Under the pieces are notes generated by a model that did not search any database, was not told where the DNA came from, and saw nothing but the letters and a program-made list of their open reading frames with translations. A stretch of 64,000 nt of DNA from positions 24,960,020 to 25,024,019 of the forward strand of contig CM020620.1 of NCBI GenBank assembly GCA_009829735.1, read 5' to 3'. This DNA is from Pyropia yezoensis (taxonomy: Eukaryota; Rhodophyta; Bangiophyceae; Bangiales; Bangiaceae). Shown here one piece after another: positions 22,501 through 34,700 of the stretch (the stretch's first letter is position 1; every line of letters starts with the position of its first letter). A program made the position numbers and the translations under genes.

Positions 22501-25500
22501 CCCAGGCGTCGTGGTAGGTGAGCACAAGCGCCTCGGCGCCCTCCCCCAGGGCGGTCGCCACCGACAAGAGCGCCCACGGGGGCGGTGGCGGCGGCGGCGG
22601 CGGCGGGGCGCCGTCGCCGTCGCCGCCCCAGTCGTCGCCAAGCAGCTCGGCGGGCCGTGGCGGCGGGCGACCACCGGCAGTGGAAAGCCTGGCCGGGCGG
22701 GAGGCCATGAGGACGAGCCCAAAGTCGGCCAGCACGGGCGCGGCGTCCCCAAAGCGGGTGCCCACCAGGAGGGGGGGGATGAGTGCTACGACCAGGCCAC
22801 AAAGAGCACCGGCGCGGTACTCACGGAGCCACGGAAGAGGGCGACCGGCGCCGCCAACGGTGCTCGCTGGCGCGTCAGTGGCGGGGGCAGTGGACGGCGC
22901 CACAGTGGCGGAGGTGGCAGCAGCGCCCGCACCCCCTCCTCCGCCGCCCGCCGCAGCCGGCGGGGCAGGGGCCGGCAACTCCTCCCAACGCGCCTCCTCC
23001 TCCATCGGTCGATCCCAGCCGTCAACGCGGACGACCGCGTTGGTGAGGAGCGTGCTCAGGCCGTGGCAAAACACGTTCTCCGCGAGGAGCCCCATCGACA
23101 TGGACTGCACACAGAGGGAGTAGCTCGTGCGTGCAATGGGCTCAGAGCCCTGCGTGTGAGCCGCAGCGGCGGCCGCGTACGCCGTTGCGGCGCCCAAGGA
23201 CGCGGCCGCAGCGGCGGCAGCAGAGTCCGCCGACCCGGTTGGACCGGGAAGACCCCCCAGGCCGCCTGCGCTGGGGGGCCCGCCGCTGCCGGCCGCATCT
23301 GCCGGCCCCTCCACATCCTCGTCCTCTGGGGAGTAGTGGTCGCCACCTTCCGCGGCAGGCTGAATGAGGCGCTCCCACTCTGTTATCCCTGACTGCGGCA
23401 CGTCGTCCCAGCTGCCGCCACCGTTGCCGCCGCCGGTCCCACCCCGGCCATCGCCCCCGCCGCCACCAACACCCGCAATACCACTGCCGCCGCCACCGCC
23501 CATCGCAGCGGCGCCATACAGCCCCCCCGAGGCGGGCCCGAGTCCTCCCCCCGCGCCTGCCCCCCCCCACAGCCCCCCCCTCCCGTCGCCCTCCCCCACC
23601 GGGTTGAGCGCAAACGGGGTGGGCGCCATGCCCACCCCCGGGCCTGGCAAGGACGCCAGGCCCATCCTCGGGGTGAAGCCTGACCCCATGCGAGGGGTAA
23701 AGGGCCCCAGCGGACCGCCCACCCCCCCAACGGGGCCGCCCCCAACAAAAGGGGATGGCGGCACGGGCCGAGGGATGGGCGTCGGAACGGCACGAAACAC
23801 AAACCGGTCAATCCGGTCGATGGCCGTCAGCGCCGCCTGCCGCACCGCCGCACCTGCACCAGACGACCAGGGCAGGCTCGCCAAGCCAGGACGCCCAACA
23901 CTGCCACTGACACCGCCAGCGCCGGTGCTGCCAGCCAGCGTGCCACCCCAGGCGGCTGCGGTGCCGGTCCGGCCACCGTCACCACCAGAGCCCCCCTGGG
24001 TGGAGCCGTAGCCAAAGTAGGTCATGCCTGAGGTACCCCCCCAGGCGGCGGCCCCGCCCATGGCGGGCGGTGCAGGCCACCGCTCCGATGCGGAGCGGGC
24101 CAGTCCGTCGTCGGTCATTGAGACCCCGCCGGGAGTGGATGGCGCCAGCAGCCCGCCCCGAGTGCTTATCGACCGGGGGAGGTGTTGGCCAACGCCGGGC
24201 GACACAGGAGCGCCGCCGAGGCGGGCCGAACCACGCCCGGGCGACTGCCAGTGAGGTGTGGGCGTCCGCAGCGATGACGCCCCGCGCGCAGGGCTGTGAG
24301 CGCCAGTGGCCACGTCACCCAGGGCAAGGCTACCGCTGCCGCCGCCACCGTCCCCACCGGGCGCAATACGTACAGGCGGCGTCTGTGCCGGCCGCTCCGG
24401 ATACGACATAGCGCGCATGGCGGCCGCGGCCGAGCTGTCATCCGAGGTAGCGCTCTCGGCGAGCGCCAGCCGCGGCACACTGGGCAACCGCCGGTCTGCC
24501 ACTGATGCAGGGGACGAGGTACCGCTCCACGAGCCACCAGCTCCCAGTGGGGGAGGCACTGGAGGAGGCTCGCTGCCGCGCCTACCTCCGCCGCCGCCGC
24601 CACCGCCACTGAAGCTGCCACTACCCCCAGCCGACGCGCCGCTATCCGGTGCTATCGCGCAGCCTTCAGCAAAGGCCGCCATGGCAGCAGCGGTGGACAT
24701 CGACGTACTCCGGGCGGGGCTTTGCGTCCCAGACATCCCGTAGTGCAACTCGCCAGGCTCTTGCCCTGCTCCATCGACCTCCTCCTCCACATCGTCGTGC
24801 TCACCCCCAACGGCACTGTCGATGGCGTCGGAAGAGCGAGACGCCTCGCCAGACCGCAAAGGGAGCGGAGCGAACTCGTCGGCCACGTAGACGGGCTGCA
24901 GCGCGATGCGAAATTGGAACGTACTGTCTGCCACCGCGTTGGTAGTATAAATCGGTACGGCGGGCGCGTGAAAGCGGACAGCAAGGACGGTCTTAAGGAC
25001 GTCCGAATCCGCGTGATATGCGTCCGCCGCCGCCTGGTCAGGCAGCACGAACACCGCCGCCGCCGTCGGTATCCCCGCCCGCAACACGTCCGCGCCCAAC
25101 AGCGGGGAGCCGTGCAGGAGCGTCACACGGTCGGCGAGGCGGCCATCAGCCGCAATCGCCTGGTTCCAGTCCGCGTCAGACCAGGCGGGGCGGGCAGTCA
25201 TAACGACAACTCGCTCCTCGCTGCTATGGCGCGGGCGCGCCACAAACTGGGCAACAAAGTGCGTCAGGTCTTCCCACCGCACGTGGCCCGTGAGCACTAC
25301 ATGTCGAATGTCAGGGGCGGCCACAAACGCTCCACTACCGCTACGGACGGTCGCGACAGCGTCCAAAAGTTCCGAAATCTCACGAGCAACGAGGAAGGCG
25401 GCAAAAAGCACATTGACCACCACCCATAGCCGCCCGGCGAGGGTGTAAGGCACAAAGTCCCCGTACCCGACAGACAGCAGCGTCACGACGGCAAAATAGA

Positions 25501-27253
25501 TGACGTGCGCCGTCGTCAGTTCAAACTGCTCCGACCGCATCTCCGCACCTGGGTCGCCAAGCAGCTCAAAGAACTGCAGCCCGCAGGTCGCGGTGAAAAT
25601 AAAAACGAGCAGCTGGAGGCCCGTATCCAGCAGCACTCGGTGGATGGTCCGGCCAGGCACCGCGACGAGCCTGTGCCGCTGCAGCGCGTGGTACTGTCGC
25701 AAGGCGGCGACGGCCTGGAGGAAGGAGAAATTGAGCCACAGCTCCCCCGACGCAAAGAGCAGCGACGGGATGGACGCGAGGTCGCACAGGAGGGTGGGCG
25801 TCAACAAGAAGTGCACAGGCTGCTCCGTCTGGGAAAATGAGTAAATCAGCTTGGCCAACAACGCCGTGCCATAGGTGGCCTGGAAGACGTACACCAGTGG
25901 GGGAACCCGCCGAAGGTACGTGTTGAGCACATACAGGCAACAAACAGTAATGGCGGCAACCAGCCGGGGCTTGCCAAAGCCGTGGGCCACCACCCTTGGC
26001 GGCAGCGCCATCGCCCACACCTTGCGGCGGAGGGCTCGCCAGAGGTGCCGACCTCCACGCTGGGCCTGCCGACGCAGAGACGCCAACGTTGCAAGGATGC
26101 CGCCGCGAGGAGGGCCAGGTGAATTGTAGGAGCGACGGTCAGCGGCGCTTACCGACGGAGACGACGGCCACGCAGGGGATGAGAGGGTGCCTACCCAGGC
26201 GGCGGTGGCGCTGCCCCCCCCGGCTGCGGGTGTGATGGCTGCCGCGGCCGCGGCGGTCGCTGCCGCCACCGCCGCCTCGCTGTCAGCGTACAGCTGGGCA
26301 GACATGTAGCGGCGGAGGAGGGCCCACGACAACAGGGCCAGCCACAGCGCCACCGCCCGGCGGAGAAGCATGGCAATGGACGTCCACGGCGGCGGGTCCG
26401 CCGTGGCCGCACGCACCAGGGGGAAGGTGCCGACCACGGCGGAGCGGCCCAGCCGCCGCCGCTGCCGCTGTTGACGAGCCTCCCACAGGCGCGCGCGGAA
26501 CGCCCCGTCCGCGGCCGTGGCGCGAACGATGGGTGCGGCCGCAGCAGGCGCGGAAGAGCGAGTCGAAGGGCGGGCGGAAGGGGAGACGGGGGGATTCGAC
26601 GGAGCCGCTCGCCAGCCCCCCTCTGGTACCACCCCGGGTACGGCGGGCAGGGCCACGCCCGGCGCCCGCGCCGCCGCCACAGCCGGCATAGAAGGGGCGA
26701 CCAGGCCAGAGCGGCCTACGGCGAGGCCGAGGCCCATGCCCGCCAGCACCAGCAGCAGGGATAGCCACAGTTGGTGGACCCCCCGCGGCGGCGTGACGCC
26801 CGTCGTGAGCGCGCCGTGGGAGCGGGGAGCGCCGGCAGCAGCAGTGGCAGCAGCGGCGGGTGGAGGGCGACGGGGCGGCCGCCGCCCCGTCCACAGAGGC
26901 GGCGCCGCCGCCGCTGCGGCAGCCGGCACGCGGCCCGCCCGACGGCGCGCAGAGGGTGGCAGCAGCGGCGGGCGGCCCACCGCCGCAGGTGCCGACGGCC
27001 GCCCGGACGGTGGGTGCGGCCGCGGCGGCGGCCGTGGCGGCCGCGCGGCGGGGGGCAGGGGCGGCCGGTCGGCAGCCGGCGCCGCTGGCCGCCCCCCCGC
27101 CGCCCGAGAGGGAACGCCCGGATGCCCCCCCGCTGTCGCCGGCGCAGGCGGGGGTGGCGGCCGCCCCGTCGGGGGCGGCGACGGGCGCGGCGGTGGCAGC
27201 GGCGGCCGCCCGTGGCGGGGTGGCGGCCGGCCCACCGGCAGCACACGCGCCAT
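18921..27253 (-). CDS. Slo/BK-type potassium channel alpha subunit, one frame break
   Basis: Large-conductance K+ channel with cytoplasmic RCK domains, acting in a membrane. ATG 27253 to TAG 18921-18923 gives about 2,780 residues, twice the animal BK length because of low-complexity inserts. Transmembrane segments lie around residues 165-540 (LLVLAGMGLGLAVG, ITVCCLYVLNTYL, LASIPSLLFA, LQLLVFIFTATCGLQFF). The selectivity filter is SVGYGDF near residue 594, followed by S6 (LWVVVNVLFAAFLVARE). RCK1 begins HVVLTGHVRWEDLTHF near residue 650, and RCK2 begins LRGHVIVCTAGAQPLAHLET near residue 1890. The frame changes at a G10 tract (21211-21220): one base missing, or two extra, joins SILILSSEAP upstream to TDSRSLFTVMTMDYLIKWPA downstream. 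That downstream part and FERQRYASGELVLSSFFTSL match the RCK2 distal half, so I treat the locus as one gene. No calcium-bowl Asp string is visible, so the activating ligand is unknown. Confidence 0.8.
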
Positions 27254-27992
27254 GACCGCCTCCGCCGGCGCTGCCGACCGCCGCCGCGGGCCGCACCCGG
27301 GGGCGTCACAAGGCGCGGCGGCAGCGGCGTCGGGTGAGCGCGCACATGCGTCAGGGGGAGGTGAAGGGGGGGGGGAGGGGCGGGCGGAAGGACGCGGGCC
27401 ACGACGCAGGGCTGGGGCGAGGGCGACGGAGGGGATAGAACGGTTGGTGCGGAAAGACCCCGCCAGTCGAGCAGACCAAAGCGGACGGCGTTAACAGGGG
27501 GGGGGGGGCGGACGAAGGGGCACCGTCCGGGAGGGGAGGCGGGGGAGGGGGGGATGCGGCCAGCCACGCGGGCCACACCCGCGGTGGCGGCGGCGCGCCC
27601 GCAGCGGGCTCGTCACGGAAGAGAGCGAACACGCGGTGCTGACTGCTTGGTCAGGATCAACGGGTCTCCACGAAGGAGACGAGTTGGCTCCACACTTGAC
27701 AACCCGCGCGTCCTACGACAAACTCCATGCAGTGTCGTACTGAGCTGATGTATTTGATTACCCGGTTCTGTGCACCCGCAGCTCCCGCGCAAATCTGTTC
27801 ACACATGCGACTGCCGAGTGGCGTGTCGACCGCGGTCGTCGGCAGCCCGCCCGGCACGCGGCGCCGCGCGTTCCTCTTGTCTCGCCCTGACCTCTTTGAC
27901 CATGGTACCTATTGCACTCTGGTCTCTCGAAAACCCCCACATCTTCCTCGATTAGCCCGGGCACGCCTCGCCCCTGTGCCAAGCGCTGCGGA
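27254..27992. other. divergent promoter region, K+ channel / MCM8
   Basis: 739 bp between two start codons facing apart. The central, less GC-rich part (27640-27800) is the likeliest shared core promoter; no TATA box is evident. Confidence 0.45.
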
Positions 27993-30900
27993 ATGGGCGA
28001 CCCTGCCCCCGACGATGACGCGGAGATTCCGTGGACGGGTGCTTGGGGCGGCAGCCTGTCGGCGGCCACGCCCAGCGCGGCCCCTGCCGGGTCCCCCACC
28101 CCCGCTTCCACCACCTCGCAGCCGTCTCTTGTACTGCGCACGTCATCAGCGCCAGGTTGGACCGACGACGGTGGGGGCCCGTCGCGGGGTAGCAGCGCTC
28201 GCGGGACGGGCGCGTCTGCGGGGACCTCTGTCGGCGAGCGTCCCGGGGATGTGGGTACGCCAGCCGCCGGCGCGGAGCCACCTGACGAGGATGCGGTGGC
28301 GGCCAGCTGGGCGGGCGCGGCTGGCTGGTCCATCTACTTCCCCAAGGAGGAGGACGAGGACGCGGACGAGTGCACCGGCCGCCGCCGGGCGGTGCGGACC
28401 ATCTCGCGCTTCTTTGCCACCCATCCAGCGGGGCGGGCGTTGCTTGCAGCCGAGCCCCACCTGACGTGGGTCCTCCCGCTCGACATGCGGCGGCTGGACA
28501 GCGCCCACCCTGACTACGTGCCCGACGCAAACCTGTCCATCCTGCGGAGCTCTGCCCAGTCGATTGCCGTGGCGCCGGACGCGACGCTCGGCATCATTGG
28601 GCTGGCGGCCAAGCGGGCGGCGTACAAGCTCGCGACAGAACTCCCGTCGGCGCCCCCGTCGGGTCATGGCCCAGGCGGTGGCCGCCTGGCTGAGGCGGTG
28701 GACTTTCACACAGGCCCCGTCACCCTCTCCACCCGCATCTGGCCGCGGGTACGGCACTTTTGGCCCGTCACCCCGCTGCGGGCGCTGAAGGGCGGCGCCG
28801 TCGGCACGTTTGTGGCCGTCCGCGGGACGGTCATCCGGGTGAGCGCCACCCGCCAGCAGGTCCGCTCCATGCAGTTTGAGTGCTCCAAGTGCGGCGCGCT
28901 GACGGCGGCCAACTTTGCCGACTTCATTTACGAGCCCCCCGTCCGGTGCTCCCGCGCGCCCCGCTGTCGTGCCCGCGCGTTTGTGCCTCTACGGGCGACG
29001 GCGGAGAGCGTCGACTGGCAAAAGGTCCGGCTGCAGGAGATTATGGAGGAGGACGGTCCCGCCATCGACGGAGACGGCGGTCGCGAGGAGGGTCGCATGC
29101 CTCGCACCGTGGACGTGGAGCTGGTAGATGATCTTATTGACCAGTGCATCCCTGGCGACGTGGTTACCGTCAGCGGGATTGTGCGGGTGCTCAACGTCGA
29201 CGCGGAAGGACGGGTTGGTGGACGAGGAGGGGGCGGGCAGGGCAACAAGAGCCTATTTTACATTTTTCTTGAGGCGAACGACGTACGGACGGCGCGCAGT
29301 GCCGTTAAGGAGCTGAAGGAGAGAGGCGGAGAGCGTGGTCGGTCATCCTCTCGTCGCCGTCGGGCGGCCGATGGGGCGGACCAGCTGGTGCGGCTGGCGT
29401 CGGCGGATGCGTCGGGGCTGGTGCAGGTGACTGGTGAGACGGACCGGCAGTTGTTTATGGGCGACGGGGAGGACGAAGGTGACAGTGGGGCAAGCGGCCG
29501 CAGCCAGGATGAGGAGGAGGAGGAAGAAGAGGATGACCCTTTTGACAAGGATGGCGCTCTGGGCGACGCAACTGGCGCGGCGGGCTTTTCCAAGCGCGAC
29601 CTCGAGGCCATCAAACAGATTGGCAATGACCCCGACGCGTTCCGGCTGCTGGTGCACTCGCTGTGTCCCGCCATTTACGGCCACGAGATGGTCAAGGCGG
29701 GCCTGTTGCTATCGCTGCTGGGGGGCAGCCCAGCGACGATTGCGCCGGCGGCGGTGCCGCCGCCCAGCTGCGGGCCCGGCTGCGTTCGCAACGGGGCCCG
29801 CGGCGGTTCGGCACCTCCCCCCGCCCCGTCTGTTGGGAGCGCGGCGCCGCTCGCCTGCCGATGTCCACGGGGCGGCGATGCCGCCGCCGCCGCCGCTGCC
29901 GCCGCCGCCGCCGCTGTCGACCACGCGGTGAACGTGCGGCCCGACATCCACTGCCTGGTCGTGGGGGACCCCGGCCTGGGAAAGTCGCAGATGCTCAAGG
30001 CCACTTCCCGCCTGGCCCCCCGCGGGGTGTACGTGTGCGGCAACACCTCCTCCACCGTCGGCCTCACCGTGTCGGTCGTGCGCGAGGCGGGAGGGGACTT
30101 TGCACTCGAGGCGGGCGCCCTCGTCCTTGGTGACCGCGGCCTGGTGGCGATCGATGAGTTTGACAAGATGAACGCCGAGTACGCGGCGCTCCTCGAGGCG
30201 ATGGAGCAGCAGAGCGTGAGCGTGGCCAAAGCCGGTATCGTGTGCAACCTGTCGGCGCGCACGTCGGTGGTGGCGGCGGCCAACCCGGTGGGCGGCCACT
30301 ACGACCGCTCCCGGACGGTGTGTGAGAACCTCAAGATGCCCCTTCCGCTGCTATCCCGCTTTGACCTTGTCTTTGTGCTGATGGACCGCCCCGACGCGAA
30401 CCGGGACCGCTTCATCTCCGAGCACGTCATGTCCATGCTCGGGCGGGAGGGCGGCGGCTCGCGCGCGCGACCGCCGCTGCCGCCCACCGGCCGGCCGGGC
30501 CGGCGATTTGCGGATGAGGAGGAGGAGGAGGAGGAGGAGGACGCGACCCTCGGGGCGTCGGCCAAGCCCCCCCAACGGATCCCCCTCCCCAAAAGGCTGC
30601 TCACGCGAGGCGTGTGGGACCCCGCGGTGACGGATCCCATCCCCCCCGCCGTCTTTCGCAAGTACCTCGCTTACGCCCGCACCTACGTGACGCCGACGCT
30701 GACGGCGGGCGCCAAGGACGCGCTCCGTGAGTTCTACCTCACCCTCCGCAAGGGCGTCCGCGAGCGCACGCTCGACACCACCCCCGTCACGACGCGGCAG
30801 CTGGAGAGCCTGATCCGGCTGGCGCAGGCGCGGGCCAAGGCGGAGCTCCGCCCCGAGGTGACGGCCGACCACGCCATGGACGTGGTGGAGCTCCTCCGCC

Positions 30901-31220
30901 ACTCGCTGCTGGACGAGTGGACCGACGCGGCGGGGCGGGTGGACCTCAGCCGCGCGTCGGGCCTCAGCCAGTACGCGCTGGTCAAGGCGCTCGCGGAGCT
31001 CCTCCACGCCGAGGCGGAGCGCCGCCGCGACCGCCTGTTCCCCATTGCCGACATCCGGCGGCTCGCCACCGACGCGGGCCTGCCCGCCGGCGCGACAGAG
31101 GGGCTGGTCGAGACGCTCAACCGGGAAAACTGGCTGCTCCTCAAGGGGCCGGGCCGGTACCAGCTGCAGAGCTCGGCCTACGCAACCCCACTGCGGCACA
31201 CAAAGCGGACTCGGCGGTGA
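27993..31220 (+). CDS. MCM8: MCM8 replicative-type helicase
   Basis: AAA+ DNA helicase of the MCM family; MCM8 works with MCM9 in homologous recombination and crosslink repair. ATG 27993 (MGDPAPDDDAE) to TGA 31218-31220 gives 1,075 intronless residues. The N-terminal OB/zinc region has FVAVRGTVIRVS and a Cys4 site (CSKCG near residue 296, then CSRAPRC). DWQKVRLQEIMEEDG and IPGDVVTVSGIVRV match the MCM8 subfamily rather than MCM2-7. The AAA+ core has Walker A GDPGLGKSQ near residue 656, Walker B VAIDEFDK near 717 and the arginine-finger motif SRFDLVF near 787. A C-terminal winged helix follows. Low-complexity insertions (acidic DEEEEEEEDD, an Ala-rich block before Walker A, and a second acidic run near 30510) separate conserved blocks without breaking frame. 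It is divergent from the channel gene and convergent with the FUSC gene. MCM9 is not in the window. Confidence 0.92.
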   Translation: MGDPAPDDDAEIPWTGAWGGSLSAATPSAAPAGSPTPASTTSQPSLVLRTSSAPGWTDDGGGPSRGSSARGTGASAGTSVGERPGDVGTPAAGAEPPDEDAVAASWAGAAGWSIYFPKEEDEDADECTGRRRAVRTISRFFATHPAGRALLAAEPHLTWVLPLDMRRLDSAHPDYVPDANLSILRSSAQSIAVAPDATLGIIGLAAKRAAYKLATELPSAPPSGHGPGGGRLAEAVDFHTGPVTLSTRIWPRVRHFWPVTPLRALKGGAVGTFVAVRGTVIRVSATRQQVRSMQFECSKCGALTAANFADFIYEPPVRCSRAPRCRARAFVPLRATAESVDWQKVRLQEIMEEDGPAIDGDGGREEGRMPRTVDVELVDDLIDQCIPGDVVTVSGIVRVLNVDAEGRVGGRGGGGQGNKSLFYIFLEANDVRTARSAVKELKERGGERGRSSSRRRRAADGADQLVRLASADASGLVQVTGETDRQLFMGDGEDEGDSGASGRSQDEEEEEEEDDPFDKDGALGDATGAAGFSKRDLEAIKQIGNDPDAFRLLVHSLCPAIYGHEMVKAGLLLSLLGGSPATIAPAAVPPPSCGPGCVRNGARGGSAPPPAPSVGSAAPLACRCPRGGDAAAAAAAAAAAAVDHAVNVRPDIHCLVVGDPGLGKSQMLKATSRLAPRGVYVCGNTSSTVGLTVSVVREAGGDFALEAGALVLGDRGLVAIDEFDKMNAEYAALLEAMEQQSVSVAKAGIVCNLSARTSVVAAANPVGGHYDRSRTVCENLKMPLPLLSRFDLVFVLMDRPDANRDRFISEHVMSMLGREGGGSRARPPLPPTGRPGRRFADEEEEEEEEDATLGASAKPPQRIPLPKRLLTRGVWDPAVTDPIPPAVFRKYLAYARTYVTPTLTAGAKDALREFYLTLRKGVRERTLDTTPVTTRQLESLIRLAQARAKAELRPEVTADHAMDVVELLRHSLLDEWTDAAGRVDLSRASGLSQYALVKALAELLHAEAERRRDRLFPIADIRRLATDAGLPAGATEGLVETLNRENWLLLKGPGRYQLQSSAYATPLRHTKRTRR

Positions 31221-31242
31221 GGGTGCGGCCGCCGCAGGCGGT

Positions 31243-31274
<32 letters not shown>

Positions 31275-31604
31275 CTGGGGGGGGGGGTGGGGGGGGCAAG
31301 GTCTCCAGGGGAAGTCAGGGGGGGGGACGGCGCCACGCGGCGCGAGTCTCCCGACCGAGAGGGTAGCGGCGGTGGCCCACCGCGGCCGGCCGAGCGTCGC
31401 CCAGCCGCGGCGCGCGCCCACGCCACGGGCCGCACCGCCGCCACCGCCGCGCGCGCCTGTGGGCGGCGGCGGCGGCGTGCGCGACGCTGGCGTGGAGTGG
31501 CGGGGGTTGTCTCGGGGCAAAGGCCCCCGCCGCGAGACGGTGGGTGGGTCCCGTTTTTTTGGCGCTTGCCCCCCACCCCTCCCCACCCCACACCCCCACC
31601 CCCC

Positions 31605-31638
<34 letters not shown>

Positions 31639-31723
31639 CCGCCGACCACGACGACGACGGCGGCGACGCTGCTGCCGATGACTACGTTGTCCTCCCCTCC
31701 CGCCGGCGCCAGAGCCGGCGCGG
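31221..31723. repeat. convergent spacer with opposed G32 and C32 tracts
   Basis: Between the stops of MCM8 and the FUSC gene, a run of 32 G (31243-31274) and a run of 32 C (31606-31637) lie 331 bp apart. Flanking sequence is also roughly complementary (GGGGCAAG near 31300, CTTGCCCC near 31566), so the whole spacer is an inverted repeat that could fold on itself. Confidence 0.8.
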
Positions 31724-34700
31724 TCAGTACGGCAGCTCGTCTCGGGCGGTCGCGTCCCTGGCGGCGGCGTCGGGGGTGGTGGCGGTGGCGGCGGCGGCCT
31801 CCAGGTCGCCCAGCGCCAGCAGCACCACCGCGTGGAGGGCGTCGAGGGCGGTGGCAGCGGCGTAGACAAACTGCGGGCGCCGGGTCACAGAGGGCAGCGC
31901 CCACCGCGCGGCGGCGGGGTGAGGGGTGGATGGGAAGAGCGGGGGGAGAGGGGCGGGGACGAAGGGGGGGGGGGGGGGGGGGGGTGGGCAGTTACGTGCA
32001 GGCCAACCACCTCACAGGTGTACCGTCCGTGTTAGTTTGGTGGTGGACGGGCGGCCGCGGCGGACGCGCTGGCCGGTGCCGCTTTGGTGGGATTGCTCTC
32101 CCCCAGTCCGCTCCCCCCGCGCGCCCCTCTCCGCCTCCGCCCCCCCCCACCCCCCGAAGTGCTCTCCCCCTACCCACCACCAACGTACCGCGTTGAACAG
32201 CACCGCGTCATCACTGAGGAGGCTCTCGTCCGCCCCCCCATCCATCTCGTCGTCCGTGTCGCCGTCGGCAGCCCCATCCACCCGGCCGCCCGCGCCGAGC
32301 CCCCCGTCGAGCGAAATGGACCGCGGCAGCACCCCCCCCCCCGGCGTCGGGCCCGCCGCGCCGCCGCCGCCGCCGCCGCCACCGCCACCACCACTACCCC
32401 CCCCACCCCCCCCCCCGCCACCACCGTCAACGCCGTCACCGCCGTCACCCCCCCCGTCCTCGTCGGTAGCGCCCAGCAGGTCATCCAGGCTGGCCCACCG
32501 CCGCGGCCGGCGGGCGTCGCCCAGCGCCAGCAACGGCAGCAGCGGCAGCAGCGGCGGCGGCGGCGGCGGCGTCGGCGGCGGCGTCGGCGGCGGCGTCGGC
32601 GGGGCACTAGCCGCAGCCGGCGCGGGCGCCGCAGCGTGCGCCGATGGCGTCCCCCCCGGCAGGGACCCCCCGCCGGTGCGCGGCGGGCTGGGCGCCACCG
32701 CCGCCACCGCCGCCGCCGCCGCCGCCGCCGACGTCGACAACGGTGCGCCGCCGCCCCGTGGCGGCGCGGCCGCGGCTGCGCTGCGAGCCGACGCCGCCCC
32801 GCCGGTGGCGGCCGGCGCCGGGTCCCCCACCGTCCACGACTCGGGGATGCCCGACAGGGCACGCGAGCGGCGGGGCGGCCCGCCACCGGCGGCGCCGCCG
32901 CCGCCGCCGCCCCCCCCCCCCGCCCCCCCCCACGCCGTGGTCCACACCGGCGCCCCCCCCCCATCGTCCCCCGCCGCTGCCGCTGCCGCCGCCGCTGTCC
33001 CACCCGCTGCCACCGCCGCCGCCCAGCCCCCCGCCGGCAGCGGCGTGGCGGGCGAGCCAGACGCGGCCGCCGACATCGACAACCGGCGGCGGGGCGGCGG
33101 GGCCGCCCGCGCCCCGCCGCCACCGCTGCTGCTGCCGCCGCCGCCGCCGCCGCCGCCTCGCGGGGAGGCCGCGGGCGACGCGCGCCCGCCCCAGCCGCCG
33201 GCCACTGGCAGTGGCGGCGGCGGCGGCACACGCAGCGGGCGGCCGCCGCCGCCGCCGCCGCCATTCCCCCCCCCGCCCCCTCCGGCGCGCCCCCCCCCCC
33301 CCCCCGCCCGCCGGGCGGCGTCGTACTTGGCGCCAAACATGGCGGCAGACGCGAGCAGGTGACACGCCGCCGCGGCAAGGTCTGCTCGGAGCTCGGCGAG
33401 GGCGGCCGCCTGCCGGCGCCCCCCCCTCCCCCCCTCCCCCCCCCCCCCCCCCCACCGCGGCGGCCGAGCGCGCCAACCCCGCCGGCGGTCGCCCGGAGCG
33501 CCCGGTCCATGAGCCCCCCCACGGCAGCCAGCGAGATGGTTAGCGTCTGAAAGTCAAAGCGGAACGGCTCGACCGTCGCCGCGTGCGCCGACGCCACGTA
33601 CACGCCGGTGAGGAGGGGCCGCCGCGCCACCAGCGCCCCCATCTCTGACAGCGCCAGGTGCACGGTGCGGAGGGCGGCGAGGTACGAGGCGGTGTTGGCC
33701 GGCAGGTGCAGCGGGCCGAGCGCGTACCACGCCGCGTCCTCCTCCCAGCTGACCGTCGCGCGGGCGAGGTGCTTGCCCACTTTGGCCTCCAGCCTGGTCG
33801 ACAGCGCCTCCCGCTCTGCCCGCGTCACCGCCGCGGCGGCGGCCGCCCAGGTGGCGGCCAGCCCGTGACCGCCGCCGGCAGCGGGGGCAGCGGCGGCGGG
33901 CGGCTCGCCGCCGCCGCCGCCCCCTGCGTCGCCACCCGCCGCCGCCGCCGGTGCGGCAACCGGTGGTACCTTGTGTCTCTTGTTGCGCACCACCACCAGT
34001 GCCGCCGCCGCCGCCGCCGCTGGGCGAGCCGTCACCAACCGCATCGCCGCCGCGGCGCGCGTCACCACCCCCCCCAGCGCGGAGCGAGCCACCGCCACCC
34101 GCCAGCGGGTGGCCGCACGCGCCGCCGCCGCCACGGGAAGGGTGAGGAGGCCAAGGACGCCGGGCGCCCGCGGGGGCGACGCGCCTGTGCGCGCCGCCGC
34201 CGTCCGCGTCCCGGGCTTCGCCGACGCCGCGGCGGGCACTGCTCCCGTTCCCGCCATTCCCTCGCCCGCCGGGAGGCCGCCATTGACAAAGGCGGCGGCG
34301 GCGGAGGGCCCTTCGCGACCGCCTTTCCTCTTCACCCCGCCTTCACCGTCAAGAACGGAACCGTCCTCCCCCCATGCCTCCTTGCCCGAACGTGCCCGCC
34401 GCCGCCGCCGCCGCACCTCCACCGCCACTCCCACCGCCTGACGGACCGCCGGAGCAGCCTCGGTGGCGTCGGCAACGCCCGCAAAGAACTTGGCAAACAT
34501 CTCGGCGTATAGCCGGCCGGCGCCGCTGGTGGCGGCGGCAAGGTCCGCGCGCACCTCCGTGGCCCGCCATCGCGGCAGGCAGACCACATGGAAGACCGAT
34601 GCCAGCACCACCCCCGCGCTGGTAAAGAGCGCGCGCGCAAGCGCCGTGTCCCAGTCGGGCCGGCAGCCGGGCGCGTCGGTCACCGACGCGCATGCCGAGC

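Noticed and set aside
21404..23392. 662-residue plus-strand ORF
   Set aside because: Antisense shadow of the channel gene with no domain.
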